A DNA stretch of 54,308 bases from contig NZ_JHXQ01000020.1 in the NCBI RefSeq assembly GCF_000621665.1, positions 32,676 to 86,983 on the forward strand. Direction: 5' to 3'. The stretch's first letter is position 1; the number at the start of each line of letters is the position of its first letter. The notes beneath the pieces were generated by a model, which saw only the letters and a list, made by a program, of their open reading frames with translations, made no database searches and was not told the origin of the DNA. The position numbers and the translations under genes are program-made. Positions 9,157 through 18,374 of this stretch are shown one piece after another. The DNA is from Allorhizobium undicola ORS 992 = ATCC 700741 (GTDB taxonomy: Bacteria; Pseudomonadota; Alphaproteobacteria; Rhizobiales; Rhizobiaceae).

Positions 9157-9514
9157 TGCATAATTCCTTAAATCGGACACAGTACACGACGCAGAGGAAT
9201 TTGGCGTGGCCTACCCCCCTCTGCCTTGCCAGGCATCTCCCCCTCAAGGGGGGAGATTGCAATGCCGACAAAGCGCCATCCTTCAAAGACTATTGGCGAT
9301 GACGGCCTTTTTCAGGAATTCAGGCAAGGCCTTTATCTTGCCGATCTCCCCCCTTGAGGGGGAGATGTCCGGCAGGACAGAGGGGGTAAGCCACACGCAA
9401 AACCGTAGCGTCGTGTACTGTGTAAATCGGAATCGATTTAAGGTGAAAATTATGCAGCAGATTTAAAGTGTTACAGCGTCCGTTGTGCGTTTGATAAAAC
9501 GCACGGCGCTGTAA
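9157..9514. repeat. 105-bp palindromic repeat, copy 1, interrupted by a MITE-like element
   Basis: The first 21 bp (9157-9177) and the remaining 83 bp (9432-9514) form one ~104-bp copy of a repeat found five times here. The repeat consists of two adjacent palindromes: ctgcataatt...aattatgcag, and ttacagcg...cgctgtaa with inner gtgcg/cgcac pairing. The size and structure resemble the Bru-RS repeats of Brucella; identity was not tested. The right palindrome lies 3 bp past the ureC stop, so it may also end the urease transcript. Confidence 0.85.
9178..9422. mobile_element. 245-bp MITE-like element with 9-bp target duplication, copy 1
   Basis: Ends are a perfect 15-bp terminal inverted repeat, CACAGTACACGACGC and its complement. 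Inside, a second pair of inverted arms contains catctccccctcaagggggg. It has no transposase gene, so it is non-autonomous. It is flanked by the 9-bp direct repeat TAAATCGGA (9169-9177 and 9423-9431); removing the element and one repeat restores an intact copy of the 105-bp repeat, which proves an insertion event. Confidence 0.9.
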
Positions 9515-9516
9515 GG

Positions 9517-11229
9517 TTAAAACAGGAAATAGCGCTGGGCCATGGGCAGAACCGTGGCCGGTTCGCAGGTCAGCAATTCGCCATCGGCCCGCACTTCATA
9601 GGTTTCGGGATCCACCTCGATATGCGGCATCAGGTCGTTATGGATCATCGAGCGCTTGGAAATGCCGCCCCGCGTGTTCTTCACCGCCAGCAATTGCTTT
9701 GAAACGCCGAGCCGGTTGGCAAGCCCGCCATCGATTGCCGCCTGGGATACGAAGGTGACGGAGGAGTTGGTGCGCGCCTTGCCGTAAGCCCCGAACATCG
9801 GCCGGTAATGCACCGGCTGCGGCGTGGGAATAGAGGCGTTGGGATCGCCCATGGGGGCTGCGGCGATCACGCCGCCCAGCAGCACCATATCCGGCTTGAC
9901 GCCGAAAAAGGCCGGGTTCCAGATGACGATGTCGGCCCGCTTGCCGACCTCCACCGAGCCGATCTCATGGGAAAGCCCATGGGCGATGGCGGGGTTGATG
10001 GTGTATTTGGCAATATAGCGCTTCACGCGGACATTATCGTTCTCGCCGGTTTCCTGCGGCAGGCGGCCGCGCTGGCGCTTCATCTTGTCTGCCGTCTGCC
10101 AGGTGCGGATCGCCACCTCCCCCACCCGGCCCATGGCCTGACTGTCGGAAGAGATGATCGAAAAAGCGCCGATGTCATGCAGAATATCTTCCGCCGCAAT
10201 GGTCTCCTTGCGGATGCGGCTTTCGGCAAAGGCAATGTCTTCAGGGATCGACGGCGACAGGTGATGGCAGACCATCAGCATGTCCAGATGCTCGGCCAGC
10301 GTATTGACCGTATAAGGCCGCGTCGGATTGGTGGAAGAGGGAATGACATTCGGCTGGCCGCAGATCTTGATGATGTCCGGCGCGTGACCGCCGCCCGCCC
10401 CTTCCGTGTGGAAGGCGTGGATGGTGCGGCCATTGATGGCCTTGATGGTGTCTTCCACAAAGCCGCTTTCGTTCAGCGTATCGGTGTGGATCATCACCTG
10501 CACGTCATATTGATCGGCCACCGACAGGCAGCAATCGATGGCGCCGGGCGTGGTGCCCCAGTCCTCGTGCAGCTTCAGCGAGGTGGCGCCGCCCAGCACC
10601 ATTTCCTCCAGCGCGCCGGGTAGCGAGGCATTGCCCTTGCCCGCAAAGGCAAGGTTCATCGGAAAGGCGTCCGCCGCCTCGATCATCCGGGCAATGTGCC
10701 AGGGGCCGGGCGTGCAGGTGGTGGCCAGCGTGCCATGCGCCGGGCCGGTGCCGCCGCCCAACATGCAGGTCAACCCGCTCATCAGCGCCTCTTCGATCTG
10801 CTGCGGGCAGATGAAATGGATATGGGCATCCATGCCGCCGGCGGTCACGATCTTGCCCTCGCCGGCAATGGCTTCCGTGCCGGGACCGACGATGATGTTG
10901 ACGCCCGGCTGCGTATCGGGATTTCCCGCCTTGCCGATGGCGACGATCCGGCCGTCCTTGAGGCCAATATCGGCCTTGACGATGCCCCAGTGGTCAAGGA
11001 TCAGCGCATTGGTGATGACGGTATCCACCGCGCCATCGGCGCGCGTCACCTGGCTCTGGCCCATGCCATCGCGAATGACCTTGCCGCCGCCGAATTTCAC
11101 TTCCTCGCCATAGGAGGTGTAATCCTTTTCCACCTCGATGAAGAGTTCGGTATCGGCAAGCCGGATCTTGTCGCCGGTGGTGGGGCCGAACATGCTGGCA
11201 TAGGCAGCGCGGGACATTTTGTAGGGCAT
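9517..11229 (-). CDS. ureC: Urease alpha (catalytic) subunit UreC
   Basis: A full-length 570-residue amidohydrolase that holds the dinickel centre and hydrolyses urea to ammonia and carbamate. Visible active-site residues are H136 and H138 in GMDAHIHF, the carbamylated lysine K219 in [10 protein letters not shown]248 and H274, the flap residues C321-H322-H323 in [13 protein letters not shown], and D362. All are in place, so the enzyme should be active once matured. The start ATG at 11229 gives the usual MPYK-SRAAYA N-terminus and has GGAGAT upstream. It begins 3 bp after the preceding accessory gene. The downstream ureEFG genes are separated by 3 kb. Confidence 0.98.
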   Translation of the reverse strand: MPYKMSRAAYASMFGPTTGDKIRLADTELFIEVEKDYTSYGEEVKFGGGKVIRDGMGQSQVTRADGAVDTVITNALILDHWGIVKADIGLKDGRIVAIGKAGNPDTQPGVNIIVGPGTEAIAGEGKIVTAGGMDAHIHFICPQQIEEALMSGLTCMLGGGTGPAHGTLATTCTPGPWHIARMIEAADAFPMNLAFAGKGNASLPGALEEMVLGGATSLKLHEDWGTTPGAIDCCLSVADQYDVQVMIHTDTLNESGFVEDTIKAINGRTIHAFHTEGAGGGHAPDIIKICGQPNVIPSSTNPTRPYTVNTLAEHLDMLMVCHHLSPSIPEDIAFAESRIRKETIAAEDILHDIGAFSIISSDSQAMGRVGEVAIRTWQTADKMKRQRGRLPQETGENDNVRVKRYIAKYTINPAIAHGLSHEIGSVEVGKRADIVIWNPAFFGVKPDMVLLGGVIAAAPMGDPNASIPTPQPVHYRPMFGAYGKARTNSSVTFVSQAAIDGGLANRLGVSKQLLAVKNTRGGISKRSMIHNDLMPHIEVDPETYEVRADGELLTCEPATVLPMAQRYFLF

Positions 11230-11232
11230 GGG

Positions 11233-11898
11233 TCAGACATCTCCGTGCAAGGTGGAGGAATGGGAGGAAGAAGAGTGAGTGGAGCCGAGGCGCGACAGGC
11301 GGCCTGCGGCAACAAGCGCATCGATCAGGCGCTTTTCGGCGGCAAAGGGGTGGCCCTCCCAGCCTTCATGGGAAAAGCCGGTGAGCATGATTTTATCCTG
11401 CCGATAGGCGGGATCGTTCAGCAAATGGGTAATGACGATCATGCCGCTGCTTGGCACGACGCCGGGATCGCCATCATGGAGGCGCAATTGCGCCACGGCC
11501 TCTCCATGGATCGCACCCGGTATCACCACATGCTGCTTGCCCTGGCTGGCGCAAAGACCGGCGAAGGCCGCGGTATAATCGTCGAAGAAGTCGTCGAGTT
11601 CGGGGTGACGGGCCAGAATGCCCGTCCGCAGGGCTTCGAAATGGGCGGGATCGCGCACCATCCACAGGGCGCTGGCCGCTTTCACCGCTTCGCTGGCGCG
11701 CCACGTCTCGTCCTCAAGCATGGCCTTCGCCGGGCGGCCGGTATTGCACAGCGCGACAATGTCGGTGCGCCGACCGGCGAGACCGAAATTGCGGCAGCCA
11801 TTGAAGCGGATGACCATGTCGCAGGCATCGATGAAAGGCGCGGCATCCGCTGCCACCTCGCCATTGCCAACAATCATGATCCGTCGAGAATGCCTCAC
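11233..11898 (-). CDS. Urease-operon accessory protein, sialyltransferase (GT29)-like fold
   Basis: A 221-residue protein. The N-terminus reads IMIVGNGEVAADAAPFI...CDMVIRFN...GRRTDIVAL, which resembles the nucleotide-sugar-binding sialyl motif of GT29 enzymes; a late GFSHEGWEGHPFAAEKRLI segment fits the second motif region. Similar genes are annotated in rhizobial urease operons simply as accessory proteins. The C-terminus is a Ser/His-rich tail (THSSSSHSSTLH). The likely start is GTG at 11898, one base after the stop of the LprI-like gene; an internal ATG at 11877 is an alternative. Its place between ureB and ureC suggests coexpression; a catalytic role in urease is not established. Confidence 0.75.
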   Translation of the reverse strand: MRHSRRIMIVGNGEVAADAAPFIDACDMVIRFNGCRNFGLAGRRTDIVALCNTGRPAKAMLEDETWRASEAVKAASALWMVRDPAHFEALRTGILARHPELDDFFDDYTAAFAGLCASQGKQHVVIPGAIHGEAVAQLRLHDGDPGVVPSSGMIVITHLLNDPAYRQDKIMLTGFSHEGWEGHPFAAEKRLIDALVAAGRLSRLGSTHSSSSHSSTLHGDV

Positions 11899-11899
11899 C

Positions 11900-12328
11900 C
11901 TAGCGTCCCGTTTCCTTGTAGAGTTCCTGCAATTCGCGGGTCCGCGCCTTGGTCAGGTCGGTCAGGCAGCTTGCCACCAGCTGCGGCTCCATGCTGCCGC
12001 CACGGGCCTGGAAGCCATAGGTATCGCAATGGCCATCGCGATAATCGATCCAGGCGCGCTGCGCCTTTTTCAGCGCATTGACCGCGCCCACCTTGTCCTC
12101 GTCGGTATCCTTCCAGTAGGTATCCTGCTCCTCAGCCCAGGCCATGGCGCGCTTGTAGATGCGGTTCAGATCCCGGTCAGCCCGGTTATAGTCTTCACCG
12201 GCGCAGAAATTCATATCCTGCTGGGTCTGCGGATCGGTGCAGTTGAACTTCGGCTGCTGAGCGCCTGCATCCACCGGAAGGACGAGACCGGACAAAACCA
12301 CCGCGAGCGCGGGCAACAGGATTTTCAT
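11900..12328 (-). CDS. Secreted LprI/DUF1311-family protein
   Basis: A 142-residue protein with a signal peptide ([25 protein letters not shown], cleavage near residue 23) and a helical domain with conserved cysteines: FNCTDPQTQQDMNFCAGEDYNRADRDLN, then WIDYRDGHCDTYG and SCLTDLTKARTRELQEL. This matches the LprI N-terminal family (DUF1311), some members of which inhibit lysozyme. It should act in the periplasm. The ATG at 12328 overlaps the stop of ureB (TGATG); a GTG one codon upstream is also possible. It sits inside the urease operon, although it has no known urease role. Confidence 0.85.
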   Translation of the reverse strand: MKILLPALAVVLSGLVLPVDAGAQQPKFNCTDPQTQQDMNFCAGEDYNRADRDLNRIYKRAMAWAEEQDTYWKDTDEDKVGAVNALKKAQRAWIDYRDGHCDTYGFQARGGSMEPQLVASCLTDLTKARTRELQELYKETGR

Positions 12329-12633
12329 CACAGCTTGCCCATGACCTGCTGGCGAAAGCCATAAACCGCGCGTTTGCCGGAGAGTGGAATGAGTGTCACC
12401 TCACGCGCCTGCCCCGGCTCGAAGCGCACCGCCGTTCCTGCGGGAATGTCGAGGCGCATTCCCCGCGCCTTTTCCCGCTCGAACACCAGGCCGGCATTGG
12501 TTTCGAAGAAATGGTAATGGCTGCCCACCTGCACCGGGCGGTCGCCGGTATTGGCCACCTTGAGGGTCACGGTTTCAAGACCGGCATTCAGTTCGATCTC
12601 GCCTTTGGCGGCAATGATTTCACCGGGGATCAT
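12328..12633 (-). CDS. ureB: Urease beta subunit UreB
   Basis: A 101-residue structural subunit that packs with UreA and UreC. It starts [18 protein letters not shown] and contains [21 protein letters not shown], both family hallmarks. The ATG at 12633 follows AAGGAG at the right distance; the longer upstream frame overlaps the DUF1272 gene and is not used. Separate ureA and ureB genes are usual in bacteria outside Helicobacter. Confidence 0.97.
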   Translation of the reverse strand: MIPGEIIAAKGEIELNAGLETVTLKVANTGDRPVQVGSHYHFFETNAGLVFEREKARGMRLDIPAGTAVRFEPGQAREVTLIPLSGKRAVYGFRQQVMGKL

Positions 12634-12649
12634 GCTTTTCTCCTTCGGA

Positions 12650-12904
12650 TCAGGTGGCAGTTTTCGGCAGGCAGCCTTGCGCCTTGAAGACGCGAAGGGT
12701 GGACGCCGGATTATTGACGAGCTTGGCCTCAGGCCGGACGGGACGGCGCACCAGTTCACCGCCGCAATTGGGGCACAGGCCCTTCAGTTTGCCTTCGGCG
12801 CAATCGGCGCAGAAAGTGCATTCGAAACTGCATATCACCGCATCCCGGCTTGCGGGCGGCAGGTCACGGTCACAGCATTCGCAATTGGGTCTGAGCGCCA
12901 GCAT
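12650..12904 (-). CDS. Small cysteine-rich DUF1272-family protein
   Basis: An 84-residue protein beginning [17 protein letters not shown], then [13 protein letters not shown] and [14 protein letters not shown]. Four CxxC-type pairs suggest two bound zinc ions. This pattern is the DUF1272 family, whose function is unknown to me. The ATG at 12904 gives the usual family N-terminus; a GTG at 12913 that overlaps the ureA stop is also possible. It lies between ureA and ureB, as in several rhizobial urease operons. Metal handling is a tempting guess only. Confidence 0.85.
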   Translation of the reverse strand: MLALRPNCECCDRDLPPASRDAVICSFECTFCADCAEGKLKGLCPNCGGELVRRPVRPEAKLVNNPASTLRVFKAQGCLPKTAT

Positions 12905-12909
12905 GAACC

Positions 12910-13212
12910 TCACCGGATCGGTTCGTGAACAGTCACCAGCTTGGTGCCGTCGGGAAAGGTCGCCTCCACCTGCACGTCATGGATCATCTCGGCCACGCCC
13001 TCCATGACTTGAGCACGGGTGATGACATGGGCGCCAGCCTCCATCAGCTCGGCCACGGCCCGGCCGTCGCGCGCGCCTTCCACCACGAAATCGGTAATCA
13101 GCGCAATGGCTTCCGGGTAATTGAGCTTCACGCCGCGCTCCAGACGGCGACGCGCCACCATGGCTGCCATGGAAATCAGCAGCTTGTCTTTCTCTCTCGG
13201 GCTGAGGTTCAT
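12910..13212 (-). CDS. ureA: Urease gamma subunit UreA
   Basis: A 100-residue structural subunit. It starts [23 protein letters not shown] and holds [22 protein letters not shown], then [18 protein letters not shown]; all are diagnostic. It follows ureD by 76 bp and is part of the ureDABC transcript. Confidence 0.97.
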   Translation of the reverse strand: MNLSPREKDKLLISMAAMVARRRLERGVKLNYPEAIALITDFVVEGARDGRAVAELMEAGAHVITRAQVMEGVAEMIHDVQVEATFPDGTKLVTVHEPIR

Positions 13213-13288
13213 AATCGCTCCATTTCAAACCACGGAGGGAAAGCCGTGCTTTCAACACTCCGCATCAACACCATATCCTGCCGCGCTT

Positions 13289-14170
13289 TCAAAGATGCCA
13301 GACCTTCGGCACGGCACCCCCATCGCGCAGCACCGAAAGCATCGGCACCAGAAGCTTGCGCAATGCAAAACCGTCGGCTGCGGCCAGCCGCGCCACCAGC
13401 TTGCCGTTCCACTGGCTGATCCCGGCATCGCCGTCACCGGCGAGCCGCCGCAGCGGCTCCAGCCAGGCTTCCGCCTTGTCGCCAACATAAAGCAGGGTTG
13501 CGAAGGCGGCATGACCCTTCAGCACAGCCGGTTGCGCCGCAAGTTCGGCTACCGGCCCCGCCTCTTGCCCCGGCAGGGCCAGATCCTCGGCATGGATCAG
13601 CCTGCCATCGCGGCGAATGCGCCAGCGATCCCGCACCATGCCGTTTATCACGCTTTCACCGCGCGCCGTGCGGCCGAGAAGAATGGCCTCGACGGCAACA
13701 AGCTCCGCGTCACCTTCCAGATCGACCTCCAGACGGCGGGTTAGCGAGGCCTGATCGAAGAGGATGGATTCCTGCGGCAGCCAGTGAACCGCCGCGCCCG
13801 CACCGGCCCTGATGGCGGTGTTGACCTCCGCCGTATCGGCGGCGGCCCTGTAGATTTTCTCGCAGGCCTGCGTGGTCAGCGTCAGATGGGTTCCCGGCCC
13901 GGCCTCGAAGGTCCAGTCCAGCCGGTCGCCGCCGGTCAACCCGCCGGAGGAATTGATCAGCACCGCCTCCATGCGGCCATCGAAGCTTTCGGGAATGCGG
14001 ATTTTCGCGCAGCCTTCCTGATAGAAGGTCGCAAGGCGCGTTCGGCCATCCAGAGCTTTTGTATTGAGCCGTCCGCGCCCGCGGGCCCGTTGCGGCTTGA
14101 TGTCAATGGCGTTTTGCACTGCGTTCCCCGTCTGCCGTGGACGGGGCTTTGCGCCCTTCTGACCCGGCAA
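13289..14170 (-). CDS. ureD: Urease accessory protein UreD
   Basis: Binds the urease apoenzyme and scaffolds UreF and UreG during nickel insertion. Family signatures are [22 protein letters not shown], then [16 protein letters not shown] and [11 protein letters not shown]. The frame opens with TTG at 14170 (293 residues); a GTG at 14119 has a better GGGGA site and would give 276 residues, so the start is uncertain by 17 codons. It is the first gene of ureD-A-B-C. Upstream lies a copy of the 105-bp palindromic repeat, so the promoter must lie in the short space 14171-14247 or further upstream. Confidence 0.94.
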   Translation of the reverse strand: MPGQKGAKPRPRQTGNAVQNAIDIKPQRARGRGRLNTKALDGRTRLATFYQEGCAKIRIPESFDGRMEAVLINSSGGLTGGDRLDWTFEAGPGTHLTLTTQACEKIYRAAADTAEVNTAIRAGAGAAVHWLPQESILFDQASLTRRLEVDLEGDAELVAVEAILLGRTARGESVINGMVRDRWRIRRDGRLIHAEDLALPGQEAGPVAELAAQPAVLKGHAAFATLLYVGDKAEAWLEPLRRLAGDGDAGISQWNGKLVARLAAADGFALRKLLVPMLSVLRDGGAVPKVWHL

Positions 14171-14247
14171 TTGCTTGACCGCGATTTTCCACGAAAATCA
14201 AGCTGTTTCAAGCAGAAAGGAACGCGAAACAAAAAAGACCGGCACCA

Positions 14248-14351
14248 CTGCCTAATTCCTTAAATCGGAATCGATTTAAGGATAAAATTATGCAGCAGAT
14301 GTAAAACCCTACAGCGCCGTGCGCCATATATGGTGCACGGCGCTGTAGGGT
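14248..14351. repeat. 105-bp palindromic repeat, copy 2 (intact)
   Basis: An uninterrupted 104-bp copy. Its right palindrome, 14306-14351, is almost perfectly symmetric over 46 bp, with arms accctacagcgccgtgc and its complement, better paired than the other copies. It lies 29 bp beyond the stop of the esterase gene on the minus strand, so it could end that transcript before ureD. Confidence 0.85.
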
Positions 14352-14380
14352 GCCATTCTTTGAATTGTGGGCAGAAATGC

Positions 14381-15559
14381 TCAGAGCGCGCGCGCGGAAA
14401 TCGACTCTTCCGCCTTGGCAGGCTGCGGCTTGGCCTTGGCCGTAGAGGCTTCACAGGCTGCCGTGGTGGCGGCAATCGCCGCATCTTCCTTAGCCTTGGC
14501 CTTGGGCGCTGTGGCGCAATCATCGCTCCTGGCAACGGCATTGGCGACAAGATTGCCGTCCCGCTGGTCGAAAAAGGCCCACATGCGCCGTGCGGCAAAG
14601 ACCTGCCGCTGCGGCTCGCCGGCATTGGCCGAAGCAAGGGAAAAGCCGATATTGGCAGACGGCCAGTCATGCGTCTGATCGGCAATGGTATAGGAAAGAA
14701 TGCGCGCGCCGCTCTTGCAGCCGGCAAATTCCATGGAGGAGACGCCCGCCCCCTTCGTCAGCCGTGCCTGCTTTTCGCAACCCTCGAGATCGGCCCAGCG
14801 GCTGAGCGCGGTTTCCCCGCCATATTGCCAATAGGGCTTGCCGCCGCCCGCATAAGGGTTGGTATTGTCCTTGAGCCCCCAGAAGGCGATGATCGATACC
14901 GGCTTTGCCGGATGGCAGCTTTGCGGATCGGGCAGCCACCGGCCAGCTTCCTGCCGTGGATAGCCAGCCCTGAGGCTCATGACGAAACCGGCGGCGGAAA
15001 AATCCGCATTGCCGTTGCAGATATATTGCGACAGCATTCTCCCGCCGCCGGAATAGCCGGAGGCATAGATGCGGGTGGCATCCACGCAGAATTTCGCCTT
15101 CACCTGCGCCACGGTATCGCTGAGATAGGCGGCATCGTCAGGCCCGTCCGCATTGGTCACGCCGGGCACGTTCCAGGCATGGGTGCCCTCCAGCTTTCCC
15201 GCAAGACCGCCTTGCGGCGCAACAACGATGAAACCGGCTTCCTTCGCCACCTCCGGCCACTGGCTGCGGCCCATCTGGTCACGCGGGAAACTGTTCGATC
15301 CATGCAGATCGAATACCACGGGAACCCTGGTCTTTGCGGTGTAGTTCGGCGGAATGAAGACCACCGCCCGGCGCTCGATGCCGCCGGACTGGAAGGTCAG
15401 ATCCTGAAAACCGGCCCGCACCGTCACGCCGCAGCCGGAGGCCTGCGCCTGAGCCATGGAGAGCCCAAGCCCCAGCGAAAGGCAGGTAAGGATGGAGAAG
15501 AGACACGCACGCGAAAACGCCGCCAGCGCCAGCCGGCTGGAAATTGCAGTCACTGTCAT
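14381..15559 (-). CDS. Secreted LpqC/PHB-depolymerase-type esterase
   Basis: About 392 residues with a long signal peptide ending near SMAQAQA. The alpha/beta-hydrolase core shows VPVVFDLHGSNSFP (oxyanion region), the nucleophile S170 in YASGYSGGG, and a late DQTHDWPS likely to hold the catalytic histidine. This matches the esterase family that includes LpqC, feruloyl esterases and polyhydroxybutyrate depolymerases; the substrate cannot be told. The C-terminal 45 residues are an Ala/Lys-rich low-complexity tail. The start was set at ATG 15559 because it begins the signal peptide; the longer frame lacks one. It sits between the urea transporter and urease genes without a clear link. Confidence 0.85.
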   Translation of the reverse strand: MTVTAISSRLALAAFSRACLFSILTCLSLGLGLSMAQAQASGCGVTVRAGFQDLTFQSGGIERRAVVFIPPNYTAKTRVPVVFDLHGSNSFPRDQMGRSQWPEVAKEAGFIVVAPQGGLAGKLEGTHAWNVPGVTNADGPDDAAYLSDTVAQVKAKFCVDATRIYASGYSGGGRMLSQYICNGNADFSAAGFVMSLRAGYPRQEAGRWLPDPQSCHPAKPVSIIAFWGLKDNTNPYAGGGKPYWQYGGETALSRWADLEGCEKQARLTKGAGVSSMEFAGCKSGARILSYTIADQTHDWPSANIGFSLASANAGEPQRQVFAARRMWAFFDQRDGNLVANAVARSDDCATAPKAKAKEDAAIAATTAACEASTAKAKPQPAKAEESISARAL

Positions 15560-15779
15560 TCGAAGGTCCGTTGCCAAAAGCAGTTTCAAACCGGCAGCTC
15601 TCTTTATGGAGCTGCCGAACCGTCGCGAAGCCTTTCCGCCTGAGCGGTGTCTATGGCCGAACTTCGCAGTTGCGGGAAAATACCACATGATCCCATATTA
15701 GCAACGGCAGGCGCCCAAGAAAATATCAATGCTGTCTTGCAGCCTTCACAATCCGTGAAGAGATGACAAAATGCCTTGT

Positions 15780-16475
15780 TCACACCGTCAGATGCCGCCT
15801 GGCTTCCTCGGTATCCAGCACGTCGGCAGGCCCTTCGTGAACGATCTCGCCACGATCCATGATATAGACGTGATCGGCAAGCTCGCGGCAGAAATCCAGA
15901 TATTGCTCCACCAGCAAAATGGCCATGCCGGTGCTGTCGCGCAGATAGCGGATGGCACGGCCGATGTCCTTGATGATCGAGGGCTGGATGCCCTCCGTCG
16001 GCTCGTCCAGCACCAGAATTTTCGGGCGTGTCACCATGGCGCGACCGATGGCGAGCTGCTGCTGCTGACCGCCGGAAAGATCGCCGCCGCGCCGGGAAAT
16101 CATGCTTTCCAGCACCGGAAACAGGCTGAACACGTCATCGGGAATGCTGCGCTCCTTGCGCGAAAGCGGGGCATAGCCGGTTTCCAGATTTTCCTTCACC
16201 GTCAGCAGCGGAAAGATCTCGCGCCCCTGCGGCACATAGCCCACGCCATGACGCGCCCGGTTGAACGGCGCCATGCCGTTCAGCAGCTTGTCTTCGAAGC
16301 GGATTTCACCGCCAGACACCGGATGCTGGCCGGTAATGGCCCTGAGCAGCGAGGATTTGCCCACCCCGTTGCGGCCCAGAACACAGGTGATCTTGCCCAT
16401 CGGCGCGGTGAGGCTCACGCCCCGCAGGGCCTGGGCGGCACCGTAATGAAGATTGACGTTTTCGACATTCAGCAT
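15780..16475 (-). CDS. urtE: Urea ABC transporter ATPase UrtE
   Basis: A 231-residue LivF-like ABC ATPase. Walker A is GRNGVGKSS, the signature is LSGGQQQQLAIGRAM, and Walker B is ILVLDEPTEGIQPSI. The EGIQPSII sequence is typical of UrtE rather than amino-acid LivF. It is the last gene of urtABCDE and starts 2 bp after urtD. It powers urea import across the inner membrane. Confidence 0.95.
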   Translation of the reverse strand: MLNVENVNLHYGAAQALRGVSLTAPMGKITCVLGRNGVGKSSLLRAITGQHPVSGGEIRFEDKLLNGMAPFNRARHGVGYVPQGREIFPLLTVKENLETGYAPLSRKERSIPDDVFSLFPVLESMISRRGGDLSGGQQQQLAIGRAMVTRPKILVLDEPTEGIQPSIIKDIGRAIRYLRDSTGMAILLVEQYLDFCRELADHVYIMDRGEIVHEGPADVLDTEEARRHLTV

Positions 16476-16477
16476 GA

Positions 16478-17233
16478 TTACCGCCCCAGATAATTCTCGA
16501 TGACCTTCTGGTCGGAAGAAACGAAATCGATCGATCCTTCCGCCAGCACGGAGCCTTCCGCAAGGCAGGTGACTTTCACGCCAAGATCGCGGATGAATCC
16601 CATGTCGTGTTCCACGACGACAACGGAGCGCGTCTTGGCGATCTCGCGCAGCAGAATGGCGGTTTCCGCCGTTTCGGCGTCGGTCATGCCCGCCACCGGC
16701 TCATCCACCAGCAGAAGCTTCGGTTCCTGCGCCAGCAACATGCCGATTTCCAGCCATTGTTTCTGGCCATGGGAGAGGTTGGCTGCAAGGTCGTTCCTGC
16801 GGGCGGTGAGCCGCACCGTATCGAGAATGGTCTCGATGCGGTCGCGATCTTCCGCCGTCAGCCGGTAGAACAGGGTGGAGAAAACCCCGCGCGGACGGTT
16901 CAGCGCCAGTTCCAGATTGTCCCAGACGGTATGGCTTTCAAACACCGTCGGCTTCTGGAACTTGCGGCCAATGCCAAGCTGGGCGATTTCCGCCTCGTCC
17001 TTCTTCGTCAGGTCGATCTTGCCGCCATCGAAGAAAACCTCGCCGCTGTCAGGTCTTGTCTTGCCGGTGATGATGTCCATCATCGTCGTCTTGCCCGCCC
17101 CGTTCGGGCCGATAATGGCGCGAAGCTCGCCGGGCTCGACCGTGAAAGACAAGGAATTCAGAGCCTTGAACCCATCGAAGGAGACGGAAACGCCATTGAG
17201 GTAAAGCAGGCTGTTGGTGGTCTTGTCCGACAT
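16478..17233 (-). CDS. urtD: Urea ABC transporter ATPase UrtD
   Basis: A 251-residue LivG-like ATPase. Walker A is GPNGAGKTT, the signature region is LSHGQKQWLEIGMLLAQEP (the LSHGQKQ variant is typical of UrtD), and Walker B is LLLVDEPVAGMTD. The ATG at 17233 has GGAG 7 bp upstream and begins 4 bp after the urtC stop; an upstream in-frame start would overlap urtC. It is the partner ATPase of UrtE. Confidence 0.95.
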   Translation of the reverse strand: MSDKTTNSLLYLNGVSVSFDGFKALNSLSFTVEPGELRAIIGPNGAGKTTMMDIITGKTRPDSGEVFFDGGKIDLTKKDEAEIAQLGIGRKFQKPTVFESHTVWDNLELALNRPRGVFSTLFYRLTAEDRDRIETILDTVRLTARRNDLAANLSHGQKQWLEIGMLLAQEPKLLLVDEPVAGMTDAETAETAILLREIAKTRSVVVVEHDMGFIRDLGVKVTCLAEGSVLAEGSIDFVSSDQKVIENYLGR

Positions 17234-17237
17234 GGGT

Positions 17238-18374
17238 CTACTCCGCGGCCTGTGGTTTTGCGTCAAGCACTGCCCGATGCTCGCGGCGCGAGCGCATGGC
17301 CTGCGTTATGGTGCCGACAATGCCCTTGGGCAGGAAGAGCGTGACGGCCACGAACAGCCCACCCAGCGCAAACAGCCAGAATTCCGGGAAAAGGCCGGTA
17401 AACAGCGTCTTGCCGCCATTGACCAGCACCGCACCGATGATCGGGCCGATCAGCGTGGCGCGTCCGCCCACCGCCGTCCAGATAACGACTTCGATGGAAT
17501 TGGCGGGCGCGAATTCACCCGGATTGATGATGCCGACCTGCGGCACGTATAGCGCGCCCGCCACGCCCGCCATCATGGCCGAGACCACGAAGGTGAAGAG
17601 CTTCATATGCTCCACCCGGTAGCCGAGAAAGCGCGTGCGGCTTTCGGCGTCGCGTATGCCGACCAGTACCTTGCCGTATTTCGATCTGACGATGGCCGAA
17701 GCCAGCAGGAGCGACAAGGCCAGCGTCAGCGCGGTGATGGCGAAAAGAGCGGCGCGCGTGCCATCGGCCTGCACGTTGAAACCGAGAATATCCTTGAAAT
17801 CCGTAAGGCCGTTATTGCCGCCAAAGCCCATATCGTTGCGAAAGAAGGCCAGAAGCAGCGCATAGGTCATGGCCTGCGTGATGATCGACAGATAAACGCC
17901 GTTGACACGGGAGCGGAAGGCAAACCAGCCGAAGACGAAGGCCAGCAGGCCGGGAGCAACCAGCACCATGAGGGCGGCGAACCAGAACATGTCGAAGCCG
18001 TGCCAGAACCATGGCAGTTCCTTCCAGTTCAGGAAGACCATGAAATCCGGCAGGATCGGATCGCCATAGGTGCCGCGCGGGCCGATCTGGCGCATGAGAT
18101 ACATGCCCATGGCATAGCCGCCGAGCGCAAAGAAAGCCCCGTGCCCCAGCGAAAGAATGCCGCAGAAACCCCAGACGAGATCGAGCGCCAGCGCCAGCAT
18201 GGCATAGGTGAGATATTTGCCGAACAGCGCCACCAGATAGGTGGGCATGTGCAGCGGGCTCGTTTCCGGCAGGGCCAGAGACAGCACCGGCACCACCACG
18301 GCAAGCGCCACCAGAATGGCGATGGCCACCAGGATCCTGCGATCGAGTGCGCGAAGAAGAAACGCCGTTATCAT
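17238..18374 (-). CDS. urtC: Urea ABC transporter permease UrtC
   Basis: A 378-residue LivM-like permease with about nine to ten hydrophobic helices. Conserved features are LALDLVWGFCGILSLGHGAFFALGGYAMGM and the ATPase-contact loop around VLVGIRDAESRTRFLGY. It overlaps urtB by 4 bp (ATGA). It forms the membrane channel with UrtB. Confidence 0.95.
   Translation of the reverse strand: MITAFLLRALDRRILVAIAILVALAVVVPVLSLALPETSPLHMPTYLVALFGKYLTYAMLALALDLVWGFCGILSLGHGAFFALGGYAMGMYLMRQIGPRGTYGDPILPDFMVFLNWKELPWFWHGFDMFWFAALMVLVAPGLLAFVFGWFAFRSRVNGVYLSIITQAMTYALLLAFFRNDMGFGGNNGLTDFKDILGFNVQADGTRAALFAITALTLALSLLLASAIVRSKYGKVLVGIRDAESRTRFLGYRVEHMKLFTFVVSAMMAGVAGALYVPQVGIINPGEFAPANSIEVVIWTAVGGRATLIGPIIGAVLVNGGKTLFTGLFPEFWLFALGGLFVAVTLFLPKGIVGTITQAMRSRREHRAVLDAKPQAAE

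Noticed and set aside
9206..9466. Short frames inside the MITE-like elements, also seen in the copy near 32777
   Set aside because: The translations only reflect the repeat arms and carry no transposase motif; the element is non-coding.
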